64,000 bases of DNA. Source: Roseicyclus marinus (GTDB lineage Bacteria > Pseudomonadota > Alphaproteobacteria > Rhodobacterales > Rhodobacteraceae). The notes beneath the pieces were generated by a model. The model was not told the origin of the DNA. It saw nothing but the letters and a program-made list of their open reading frames with translations, and made no database searches. Positions 25,729-34,138 of the stretch are shown here, piece by piece. The position numbers and the translations under genes are program-made. Every line of letters begins with the position of its first letter. The first letter of the stretch is position 1. Location: the NCBI RefSeq assembly GCF_030163795.1, contig NZ_JASJOF010000011.1:1-64000 (forward strand), written 5' to 3'.

Positions 25729-26715
25729 ATGAATGCCGGACATGAACGCCAGCGTCTGACGAAACTGCGCCAGCAGAACATCCTTGATTCCATGCCTGAG
25801 ACGGAATTCGACGCGATCGTCGACCTTGTGCAATCGTCCTTCGGCGCGGATATGGCGGCCATCACCTTCATCGACGAGGACCGCCAGTGGATCAAGGCGT
25901 CGCATGGGATCGGCATGTCCGAAACACCGCGCGACATCGCGTTTTGCGATCACACGATCCGCACACCGGAGGTGATGAGGGTCAATGACGCGACGCGTGA
26001 TGCGCGTTTCGCGAACAATCCCTTGGTCACGTCGGAGCCGGACGTGCGCTGTTACATGGGCGCGCCCATCGCCGTCGACGGCTTCAACATCGGGTCAGTC
26101 TGTATCCTTGGTACGACGCCGCGCCTCTTTTCGGAGGCCGAGGCGCGGATGCTGCGCCATTTCGCCCAGATCGTCGCGTCGCAGATCAAGCTGCGGACGG
26201 AGGTGAGCCGCGATGCGCTGACCGGGGTTCTGTCGCGCGGGGCGTTTTTCGATCTGCTCGACATCGCGTTTCGCGCCTTTCGGCAAAGGCAGAGCCAATC
26301 CTGCCTCGTGGTGCTGGACATAGACCGGTTCAAACGGATCAACGACGACTACGGCCATCCGGTCGGGGACGAGGTTCTGATCGCCATCGCGGAAAAGACG
26401 CTGGTGTCGGTGCGTCCCGATGACAGGGTGGGCCGGATCGGCGGCGAGGAATTCGGCATCGTGATCCGCGACGTGGGTGTGGATGTGGCGCAGGTGGTGG
26501 CCGAGCGGGTCCGCACCGCGATCGAGACGATCCGCCTGCCGGAACGCGAAACGCTGCGGTTCAGCGCGAGTTTCGGGGTCGCGGCCTTGACCCCCGGGAT
26601 GGGCAGTGTCGACGCGTGGTATGCGCAGGCCGACAAGGCGCTGTACGAAGCCAAGAACAAGGGGCGCAATCGCGTCGAGTTATGCGTGGTGCCGCCATCC
26701 GCGGATGGTGCGTGA
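25729..26715 (+). CDS. GAF-GGDEF diguanylate cyclase
   Basis: 328 residues from the ATG at 25729 (AAGGA 12 bases upstream; another in-frame ATG at 25690). A GAF domain (about 10-150) is linked directly to a GGDEF domain (about 165-325). The loop is RIGGEEF with an RxxD inhibitory site (RPDD) five residues before it, so the cyclase should be active and subject to product inhibition. No membrane segment. The GAF domain resembles the stand-alone GAF protein at 23852-24373, suggesting that both sense the same kind of small molecule. Confidence 0.87.
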   Translation: MNAGHERQRLTKLRQQNILDSMPETEFDAIVDLVQSSFGADMAAITFIDEDRQWIKASHGIGMSETPRDIAFCDHTIRTPEVMRVNDATRDARFANNPLVTSEPDVRCYMGAPIAVDGFNIGSVCILGTTPRLFSEAEARMLRHFAQIVASQIKLRTEVSRDALTGVLSRGAFFDLLDIAFRAFRQRQSQSCLVVLDIDRFKRINDDYGHPVGDEVLIAIAEKTLVSVRPDDRVGRIGGEEFGIVIRDVGVDVAQVVAERVRTAIETIRLPERETLRFSASFGVAALTPGMGSVDAWYAQADKALYEAKNKGRNRVELCVVPPSADGA

Positions 26716-26992
26716 TTCGCGCAGGGGACAGGCGGCAATATTTTCGCGTCTTTGGATTTATAATTTTATCTTTGGACGAATTCATATCCAAATAGTCTCG
26801 GAGTGAGGGAAATCTTTCTGGATATTCTGCGCGAATTGACGTGTCGGCACGGCTTTGCGTGTCGTTTTGGACAATCCGGACGCGCGGCCGTGCGTAATAG
26901 TCGACAAATTCCTTTTCCATGAGAATGGAAAAAGCCTAGTTTTCCGGTGTCGCGAATGTGAGTGCGCATTTCCGGGATGGAGAGAATTGGTC
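26716..26992. other. Intergenic region, AT-rich
   Basis: 277 bases, clearly richer in A and T than the flanking genes, and therefore likely to contain the promoter for the 7TM-PAS-GGDEF gene. No gene recognised. Confidence 0.35.
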
Positions 26993-28642
26993 GTGACGGG
27001 CTGTTTCCAAGACATCTTGCTCGATCTCCCCGTCTATACGAGCGCGACGACGGCATTGGGTCTTGTGGTCCTTGCCACATGGATCTTGCGTCATGAGGAT
27101 TTCGTAGGGCGCAGGTATTTCGTGGCGACCGTCATCGGGATGATGATCTGGGTCGTGATGGCCACGGTCGAGATGATGGTTCAGGGTCTTGGGTGCAAGA
27201 TGGCGGCGGCGACGGCGACCTGGCCCGCCATCGCGCTGGTGCCCGTGGCATGGTCTTTCTTCATCTGGCATTTCTGTTTCAATGGCATGACGCGCTGGCA
27301 ATGGGCCGAGGTCTTTGCGATCGGCCTGATCGTGACGGGGATTTCGGCGGCGGCCTTTACCAATCCCTATCACGGGCTGCTCTACGGGGCGGGCACCGCT
27401 CTGGTCACCGAGACGGGGCGGCCCTTTGTGCGGTTCGATCACGGGCCGCTGTTCTACGGGATCGCGGCGTTTTTGTACGGGTTCATGATCGTGAGCCTTG
27501 TGGTGTCGGCGACGGGCGCGTTCCGGGCATCGCGGACGCTGCGCCCGCTGATGTTCCTGCTGATGTGCGCGACGCTGGTGCCGATGGTGTCGAACATTTC
27601 CTATCTGTTCTTTGATGGGGATATCGCGGGGTTCGACCCCACGCCCTTCGCCTTTTCCTTCGTGCTTCTGGTGTTGACCTGGGCCATCTATGCGGCGCGG
27701 GGGCTGGACCTTGTGAGCGTCGCGCGCGACCTGCTGTATTTCAACACGAACGATCCCGTTCTGGTGGTCAATGCGGGCGGCGTGGTGGTCGGCGCGAATG
27801 CCGCGTCCTTGCGGTTGATGCCGGAGCTGGGCAAGCACTACCGGCTGAGCGCCGAGGGGCCCTTTGCCCCGATCGCCGAAGTGCTGACCGACACCGGGCC
27901 GCATACGCGGCAGACCGATATCAGCGTGCTGGGGCGTTTGTTCAATCTCAGGGTGCTGCCGATCCCGCGCCCCTTGTCGGAGACGGGCGCGCATCTGGGG
28001 GCGGTCGCGATCATGACGGACATGACTGCGCTGGAAACGCAGAATGCGCAGCTGAAGGCGGCGCTGGAGCAATCGCGCCTTCAACTGGGCGAGATTTCGC
28101 GACTGCGCGAGATCGCGGAAACCACGGCGATGTCGGACCCGCTGACCAAGATCGGCAATCGTCGTGCGCTGGAAATGCGCGCCGATGCCGTAGGGCCGGG
28201 GGCGTTTTCGGTGGCGTTGATCGACCTCGATAACTTCAAGGCGATCAATGACAAGCTGGGGCATACCGTGGGCGACAGGGTGCTGAAGAATTTCGCCGCC
28301 CTTGTCCGCGATACGCTGCCGCCCAATGCCGATGTGTTTCGTGTCGGCGGCGAGGAATTCGTGGTCATGGCTGTGGGCATGTCGATGGCGGATTTCGTCG
28401 GCCTGATCGACACGATGAGATCGCGGCTGGGCGAAGCCGTCGCGCTGCGCGAGCGTGACGAGGCCCTTGTGACCTTTTCGGCGGGCGTGGCGGGCGCGCC
28501 GGAGGACGGCACGACGCTGGAAGCGCTTTACGCATGTGCGGATGCGCGGCTTTACAAAGCCAAGGTGGGCGGGCGCGACCGGGTCGTTTCGGAGGGCAAC
28601 CTGTCTGCGATCCGCGAGGGGCGACGGTTCTCGGGGCCATGA
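26993..28642 (+). CDS. 7TM-PAS-GGDEF diguanylate cyclase
   Basis: About 549 residues if it starts at the GTG at 26993 (GGAGAGA upstream); the frame is open further upstream, but without protein-like sequence. Seven hydrophobic segments over about residues 10-245 match the 7TM domain found at the N-terminus of some histidine kinases. A PAS domain (LLYFNTNDPVLVVNAGGVVVGANAASL), a coiled coil and a GGDEF domain follow. The loop reads RVGGEEF and is intact. The RxxD inhibitory site is absent (PNAD at that position), so feedback inhibition through the I-site is not expected. The ligand of the 7TM part is unknown. Confidence 0.84.
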   Translation: MTGCFQDILLDLPVYTSATTALGLVVLATWILRHEDFVGRRYFVATVIGMMIWVVMATVEMMVQGLGCKMAAATATWPAIALVPVAWSFFIWHFCFNGMTRWQWAEVFAIGLIVTGISAAAFTNPYHGLLYGAGTALVTETGRPFVRFDHGPLFYGIAAFLYGFMIVSLVVSATGAFRASRTLRPLMFLLMCATLVPMVSNISYLFFDGDIAGFDPTPFAFSFVLLVLTWAIYAARGLDLVSVARDLLYFNTNDPVLVVNAGGVVVGANAASLRLMPELGKHYRLSAEGPFAPIAEVLTDTGPHTRQTDISVLGRLFNLRVLPIPRPLSETGAHLGAVAIMTDMTALETQNAQLKAALEQSRLQLGEISRLREIAETTAMSDPLTKIGNRRALEMRADAVGPGAFSVALIDLDNFKAINDKLGHTVGDRVLKNFAALVRDTLPPNADVFRVGGEEFVVMAVGMSMADFVGLIDTMRSRLGEAVALRERDEALVTFSAGVAGAPEDGTTLEALYACADARLYKAKVGGRDRVVSEGNLSAIREGRRFSGP

Positions 28643-28760
28643 CCGGGGTCCGGCTTGCCGGTCATGAGGGGAAGATCGGGGCAGGCGAGTGTCGTGCGCG
28701 CAACCGAGGCCACCCCTAGGGGCAGCGGATGATGCGGGGGCCGGGGTTCGGGCGCGGAGT

Positions 28761-31127
28761 TCAGCGGATCGAAAGCCCGTTGGTCTTCATATTGGTGATC
28801 CAGTCGCGCAGGTCCTGTTCCGGCAGAGCAGGCGCGAAGATGAACCCCTGGAAGGCATCGCAACCAAGAGCGGCCAGCGCCAGCGCCTGATTTTCCTTCT
28901 CCACGCCCTCGGCGGTCATGGGGATCTTGAGCCGCAGGCACATTTCGGTGATCGATCTCACCAGCGGGTTGACGCCGATGTCATGGCTGTCGAGCGACGC
29001 CACCAGCATCCGATCCAGCTTGATCCGGTCCGGGCGCAAGTTCAGGAGCGTGGTCAGCGAGGCGTGGCCGCTTCCGAAATCGTCGAGTTCGATTTCCACG
29101 CCGCCCGCCCGGATCTTCTGGATGAGCGGGCCGAGCTGCTTGTAATCATAGGTGTAGTCGACGGTTTCGAGCAATTCGAACGCGATCCGGCATGGCCAGG
29201 GCTTGAGCTCCTCAAGCGTTCCGAGCGCGGCCGTGGTTTCGAAGGCCCGGACGCTGACGTTGATCGACAGCTTGGGGATGTCGATGCCATCGGCCTTGAG
29301 GCGCTGCACCATCATGATGGAGTCGCGCGCGATGATGCGTTCGATACGGGCGAGGAGGCCGAATTCCTCGGCCAGCGGAATGAAGACATCGGGGGGGATC
29401 CAGCCTTTGGTCGGGTGGTGCCAGCGCGCCAGCGCCTCGACACCGACAAGTCCGTAGTTCGCGCTGCTGACCTGCGGCTGAAAATGGGGGAGGATCGCGC
29501 CTTCGGCGATGGCCTTGGACAATTCGTCGACCATCCATTTCTTGTGCTCGGCCTCGCTGCGCAATTCCTGGCTGAACAGGCGGTATTGCCGCCGACCGGA
29601 GCGTTTCGCACTGCGCAGGGCGATATCGGCATTCTCGATCAGGCTGGTGCAGCCGGGGTTCTGGGTGATGGTGATGCCGATGCTTGCGCCGTAGCGCAGT
29701 TCCTTGCCCTCGTAGACAAAGGGTTTGTCGCAGGCGTCGATGATGGCCTGTGCGGTTTGCGCGGCGACGCCATCGTCTTTTTCCCGAAGCATCGCGATGA
29801 TGAATTCGTCGCTCCCGCTGCGGGCGACATAGGCGTCAGGCGGCGCGCTTTGCTCGAGGATGCGGGCGACATTGTTCAGGACATGATCCCCGCCCACATG
29901 GCCGAACAGATCATTGATCGCGTTGAAATGATCGAGGTCGATCAGCAGGACGCAGAGTTCCTTGTCCGGGGTCAGCCGATCCGCGAATTCGACGAGTTTG
30001 CGGTTGAGGCCGCGCCGGTTTCCGAGGCCGGTCAATTCGTCCGTCCGGGAGGCGATATCGGATTGCTGCTTGGCGAGGCTGAGTTCCTCGGCCTTTTCCC
30101 TGAGGCTTGCGGCCTGATGTTCGAGGCGCTGCTGCTGGCGTTTCAGCAGAGTGATGTTGGTTCGGAAGCCCACGGTTTCGCCATCATCCGTGCGCACCTC
30201 ATGGACCTGTACGAATTCGTTGTTCGGCAGGCTTTGTTCGACGGGGCCGGTTGGATTGCGATGCCGTTCGAGGCGTTCGGCAAGCCATTCCTCCTCGCGT
30301 CCGATGCCGTCGAGATATTGCCCGTTCGCAAGGCCGAAGCGGAGGATGGTTTCGAATTTCATGCCCTGTTGCATGGAGGCGGCGGAGTTTCCATAGACTT
30401 CGCGGTAGCGTTTGTTGCAGATGACGAGCCTGTCGTCGGCATCGTAGATGACGAAGGCCTCGGGCAAGGCTTCGATGGCGTGCAGGAGGCGCTTGCGGTT
30501 CTGGATGGATCGAAAGAGCAAAAGAAGCGTGCCGCCCAGCAGCGCCGTGCCGAAGATGTTCTGAAGCACCAGGATGGGAAAGACCGTCTTGAAAGCCGGG
30601 AAGGCCACGTCGAAAGGTTGATCCACGAAGAAGGCCGGGGTGATCAGGACGGTGCATATGATGGCGATGAGGATGACCTTGGGCATCGCGGCCAATGAGT
30701 CGTCGAGCATGTTCAACTTGAACAGTCTGCCCAGAAAGAAACCTGCCAAAGCGTAGGCACCGATGCTCAGCGATCCGCCCACCGCGAAGGGCCCGCCGAC
30801 ATAGTAGCGCGCGAGGCCACCCACCAATGCCGCAACCAAGCCCGCGACGGGGCCGCCGAGGATGCCCGACAGGATCGCGGGGGCGGCGCGGGCATCAACG
30901 ACCGAGCCCGCGCCGGTCTGATGGGCGGACAGGACCAGTACGGCGCAGGTCGAGCCGAAGACCAGCCCGAGAACCAGCCCGTCCTTGGGTTTGAGGAAGG
31001 GGCCCGAGAGGCGCATTTGGCCCAGCCGGTTTTCCGCCCGGCGCTCGATGATGATGACGGCAAAAAGCGTACAAAGCGCTAGGATGCCCAAGCTCTGCAG
31101 GAAAATGAATGAAGAGCTTATTTCCAA
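28761..31127 (-). CDS. LYT-5TM / PAS / GGDEF / EAL c-di-GMP protein (paralogue of 2227-4596)
   Basis: 788 residues with the same order as the 2227-4596 protein: LYT-type membrane domain (1-200), PAS, coiled coil, GGDEF (GSDEF loop, no RxxD) and EAL. Here the EAL motif is canonical (VGVEALARWHHP), and NVSVR, ELLE, DDFGSG, IKLDR and AEGVE are present. This is most likely a phosphodiesterase with a regulatory or weak GGDEF domain. The two proteins are alike over their whole length. This copy has the GC-rich composition of the core region and is probably the resident one. Confidence 0.88.
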   Translation of the reverse strand: MEISSSFIFLQSLGILALCTLFAVIIIERRAENRLGQMRLSGPFLKPKDGLVLGLVFGSTCAVLVLSAHQTGAGSVVDARAAPAILSGILGGPVAGLVAALVGGLARYYVGGPFAVGGSLSIGAYALAGFFLGRLFKLNMLDDSLAAMPKVILIAIICTVLITPAFFVDQPFDVAFPAFKTVFPILVLQNIFGTALLGGTLLLLFRSIQNRKRLLHAIEALPEAFVIYDADDRLVICNKRYREVYGNSAASMQQGMKFETILRFGLANGQYLDGIGREEEWLAERLERHRNPTGPVEQSLPNNEFVQVHEVRTDDGETVGFRTNITLLKRQQQRLEHQAASLREKAEELSLAKQQSDIASRTDELTGLGNRRGLNRKLVEFADRLTPDKELCVLLIDLDHFNAINDLFGHVGGDHVLNNVARILEQSAPPDAYVARSGSDEFIIAMLREKDDGVAAQTAQAIIDACDKPFVYEGKELRYGASIGITITQNPGCTSLIENADIALRSAKRSGRRQYRLFSQELRSEAEHKKWMVDELSKAIAEGAILPHFQPQVSSANYGLVGVEALARWHHPTKGWIPPDVFIPLAEEFGLLARIERIIARDSIMMVQRLKADGIDIPKLSINVSVRAFETTAALGTLEELKPWPCRIAFELLETVDYTYDYKQLGPLIQKIRAGGVEIELDDFGSGHASLTTLLNLRPDRIKLDRMLVASLDSHDIGVNPLVRSITEMCLRLKIPMTAEGVEKENQALALAALGCDAFQGFIFAPALPEQDLRDWITNMKTNGLSIR

Positions 31128-31856
31128 AAACCAGCCCCTAGATCCGTCTTCGTGGCGTCATCAGTTTACATCTGAGCGGAAAAAATCGAGCTTGTAAGAC
31201 AAATGAACCGTTCTGCCTCGGCTGTCCTTGGGATGGCGGGCAGTAATTTTCTTCAATATCACGTCCAAGTGCGCGTTGACGCAAGGATTTTTTCGATCGG
31301 AGAGATCCTGATCACAAATACGCCATCCATGGTTCATTCCGCATTCGCGGCGGACGGGGGCGTGTCGGTTGGCGATTTGATCGGGGCTGCGGTGGCGTTT
31401 TGAAGCGCGGTGTGCGTGGTCGGCAACGGGCGCAGGGCGGCGCGCTGGGCCGCGCGCGGCCTGCCGGTTATGTGGGACCTGCCGCGACGCTGCGAGAAAA
31501 AACAGACATACCAGCAGGTTGTGGTCTGCCAGTCGCCGTATGCCAATTCGGCGCGTCGCGGTGATGTGGGTGGTCCGGGGACGATCCGGTTTCAAAGGGA
31601 ATTCATATTGCCAAATGAGGCAAAAGCTATCGCCGATGTGACATAAATTCAGATTGGCGAAATTTTTGGCAGGCCTTGCCGGATGCTTTTCCCTCCATGG
31701 ATAGGACTGCGCCAAAAGATAACTTGATCACCACCTGCCTTTTCAATGAGCGATTGATGCGCAACGGTCAATTCGCAGGTTGCAGTCACGGATGGGGCGG
31801 ATGTCGTGATGTCCGCATCCCGTACAGGGTTCGGTATATTGAGTGAGGTGCGAGAC
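31128..31856. other. Long intergenic region between divergent c-di-GMP genes
   Basis: About 730 bases. It holds the promoters of the leftward LYT-PAS-GGDEF-EAL gene and the rightward HAMP-GGDEF gene. Open frames here (including one of 184 codons on minus) have Arg-rich, shadow-like composition and no ribosome site. No RNA gene was recognised, though an unannotated small RNA would fit the space. Confidence 0.4.
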
Positions 31857-32696
31857 ATGTGGCTTTACAGCGTCTTGTCCCGGGTTTTCCCCCGAAGTTT
31901 CACGGCCAAGGTCTTTGCGGTCGCCTTTGTCGGGACGCATGTTCCGCTGCTTGTGCTGGTCGGTCAGGCGATTCTGACGAACGGATCGCTGGCAGGTCAG
32001 GTGGGTATCTTGCTCTGGGCGTTGGGCGCGACGTTGGTTGGCACGGCCACCACGCTATTGGCGCTGCGTGAAATGCTGCGGCCGCTCTATCTTGTCGAAC
32101 AGACGATGCAACAGGTGGAAGAGGCGGGGACAAGCCCGCGCCTGCCGTCGCACTACGGTGACGAGGTGGGACGGCTGATGGCGCGGACCAACCGGTTGGT
32201 CCTGCATTTTACCGACACGGTCGAAGAGAACCAGAGGCAGGCCAACGAGGATGCCCTGACCGGCCTGCTGAACCGGCGCGGCTTCGATGCCGCCGTGCCG
32301 GCCGGGCAGGCGGGAGCGGTGATGGTGCTCGATATCGATCATTTCAAAAGGATCAACGACCGGCACGGGCATGCGGTGGGCGATGATGTCCTGGCGCAGA
32401 CAGCGGCGTTGATCGCGGCCAATCTGCGGTCGAAGGATATCGTCGCGCGGTTCGGGGGCGAGGAATTCGTGGCCTTCCTGCCCGGTGCCCATGACGCGGA
32501 GGCCTGCCGGGTCGCCGAACGGATCCGCAGGGCGATCGAGACCGAGGTGAATGTGGACGAAAGCGCGGTCACGATCTCGATCGGGGTGGCTTTCGTCCAG
32601 CCGGGTCAGCATCCCGCGTCGGGCATCGTGAGTGCCGACCGCGCTGTCTACGAGGCCAAGGAGCAGGGGCGCAACAGGGTGAATGTCGCGTCCTAG
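31857..32696 (+). CDS. Membrane HAMP-like GGDEF diguanylate cyclase
   Basis: 279 residues from the ATG at 31857 with a GTGAGGTGC-type ribosome site. Two membrane helices (about 15-37 and 45-65) lead into a HAMP-like linker (LREMLRPLYLVEQTMQQVEE onwards) and a GGDEF domain (about 125-279). The loop is RFGGEEF, and RSKD five residues before it is a proper inhibitory site. A short, probably active cyclase with little or no extracytoplasmic sensor. Confidence 0.86.
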   Translation: MWLYSVLSRVFPRSFTAKVFAVAFVGTHVPLLVLVGQAILTNGSLAGQVGILLWALGATLVGTATTLLALREMLRPLYLVEQTMQQVEEAGTSPRLPSHYGDEVGRLMARTNRLVLHFTDTVEENQRQANEDALTGLLNRRGFDAAVPAGQAGAVMVLDIDHFKRINDRHGHAVGDDVLAQTAALIAANLRSKDIVARFGGEEFVAFLPGAHDAEACRVAERIRRAIETEVNVDESAVTISIGVAFVQPGQHPASGIVSADRAVYEAKEQGRNRVNVAS

Positions 32697-32731
32697 GGTT
32701 TGGCGGTTTCGTGCGGGCCTGCGGCTGCGGA

Positions 32732-34135
32732 TTAGCGGTGGCGGCCGGTGAGGATCTGCCAGCGGCTGTGCTGGACGGCGAAGGGATCGCCGGGCGTCTG
32801 GCCATCGGGCGGCATCGTGCCATCCATCAGCCGCCGCGCAAGCAACCAGGCCAGCGCCGCGAAGAGCACCCCGCCCGCGGCCTGACCGACAAGCGCGCCC
32901 GCCGCCCCGCCAAGCGCTGCCCCGGCCGTCACGAAGGGCCACGTTCCAAGGGTGTGCCGCCCCCAGTTGATCGCCGTCGACCAGCCGGGCCGCCCGAGAT
33001 TGTTGAAACTGGCGTTCGAGACGAAGATCACGCCGTTGAAGAAGGAGGCCAGCGCCAAGGGGCCGCAGAACAGGAGGATGAGGGCGCGCGCCTCGCCCTC
33101 GGCGGCGAAGAGATCGGTGATCGGCCCGCGCAGGACGAAGAGGATCGCGGCGGCCACGACCACATAGCCCAGCGTGAACAGCACTGCCGCGTCGAAGGCT
33201 GCGCGCACCCGGTCGTGGCGGCCGGCGCCGAAATTCTGGCCGATGATCGGCCCGATGGCCCCCGACAGCGCGAAAACCACCGCGAAGGCCAGGGGCGTGA
33301 GCCGCCCGATCACGGCCATGCCCGCCACCGCCTCGGTGCCGAAACGGGCGACTTCGCGCGTGACTATGGCGGTGCCGACCGGGGTGGCGATATTGGTCAG
33401 GACGGCAGGCACCGCGAGGGCGAGGGCGGCGCGCAGGCCGGTTGCGATCGCGGTCGCATTGGGCAGGGCAAAGGCGTCGTGGCGCGAGATCGCGGTCGAG
33501 AGCGCCGCCGCAAGGATGACGAAACGCGCGATCACCGAGGCGATGGCCGCCCCGTCGAGGCCGAGCCCAAGCCCGAAGATCAGGATCGGATCGAGCACCG
33601 CGTTGACCGTGCCGCCATAAAGCGTCGCCAGCATCGCGCGCCGGGCGTCGCCATGCGCGCGCAGCACCGCCATGGCGATCATCGCCACCGCCATCACGGA
33701 CATGGAGGGCAGGATGATCGTCAGGTAGCGGGCGGCCAGACGCGCGACCTCGCCCTCGGCGCCGAGCAGGCCCAGAAGCGCGGGCAGGGCCGGGATCGCG
33801 GCCAGTGGCACGAGGATGCCGACCGCGATGCCGATGGCCGAGACCGTCGTGGCATGGCCACCTGCAAGCGCGCTATCGCCCGCCCCGATGGCCCGCGCGC
33901 AGAGCGAACCGGCCACGATCGCCAGCCCGATGTTGATCGAATTGGTGAAGAACAGGATCGTGCCGGCATAGCCGATGGCGGCCGCGAGCGCGTCGTTTCC
34001 AAGCATGGCGATGAAGACCATGTCCACGAAATCGACGGCGAAGACCGCCATCAGGCCGATGCTGGAGGTCAGCGACATGACCACGACATGGCGCATCAGG
34101 CTGCCTTGCAGAAATACGGCGGGAGAGCCGGACAT
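32732..34135 (-). CDS. MATE-family multidrug efflux transporter
   Basis: 467 residues with 12 hydrophobic segments in two homologous halves (SSIGLMAVFAVDFVDMVFIAMLGNDAL at the start of the first, NIATPVGTAIVTREVARFG in the second), typical of MATE antiporters that export cationic or aromatic compounds in exchange for Na+ or H+. It is the last gene of the minus-strand run, 3 bases after the Kef-like gene, so it is probably co-transcribed with the electrophile-defence genes. Confidence 0.85.
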   Translation of the reverse strand: MSGSPAVFLQGSLMRHVVVMSLTSSIGLMAVFAVDFVDMVFIAMLGNDALAAAIGYAGTILFFTNSINIGLAIVAGSLCARAIGAGDSALAGGHATTVSAIGIAVGILVPLAAIPALPALLGLLGAEGEVARLAARYLTIILPSMSVMAVAMIAMAVLRAHGDARRAMLATLYGGTVNAVLDPILIFGLGLGLDGAAIASVIARFVILAAALSTAISRHDAFALPNATAIATGLRAALALAVPAVLTNIATPVGTAIVTREVARFGTEAVAGMAVIGRLTPLAFAVVFALSGAIGPIIGQNFGAGRHDRVRAAFDAAVLFTLGYVVVAAAILFVLRGPITDLFAAEGEARALILLFCGPLALASFFNGVIFVSNASFNNLGRPGWSTAINWGRHTLGTWPFVTAGAALGGAAGALVGQAAGGVLFAALAWLLARRLMDGTMPPDGQTPGDPFAVQHSRWQILTGRHR

Positions 34136-34138
34136 GGG

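Noticed and set aside
28689-30698. A 669-codon plus-strand open frame
   Set aside because: Antisense to the LYT-PAS-GGDEF-EAL gene, which has clear catalytic motifs.
31161-31715. A 184-codon minus-strand frame in the 730-base intergenic region
   Set aside because: Arg/His-rich, no ribosome site, no resemblance to a known family; treated as chance.
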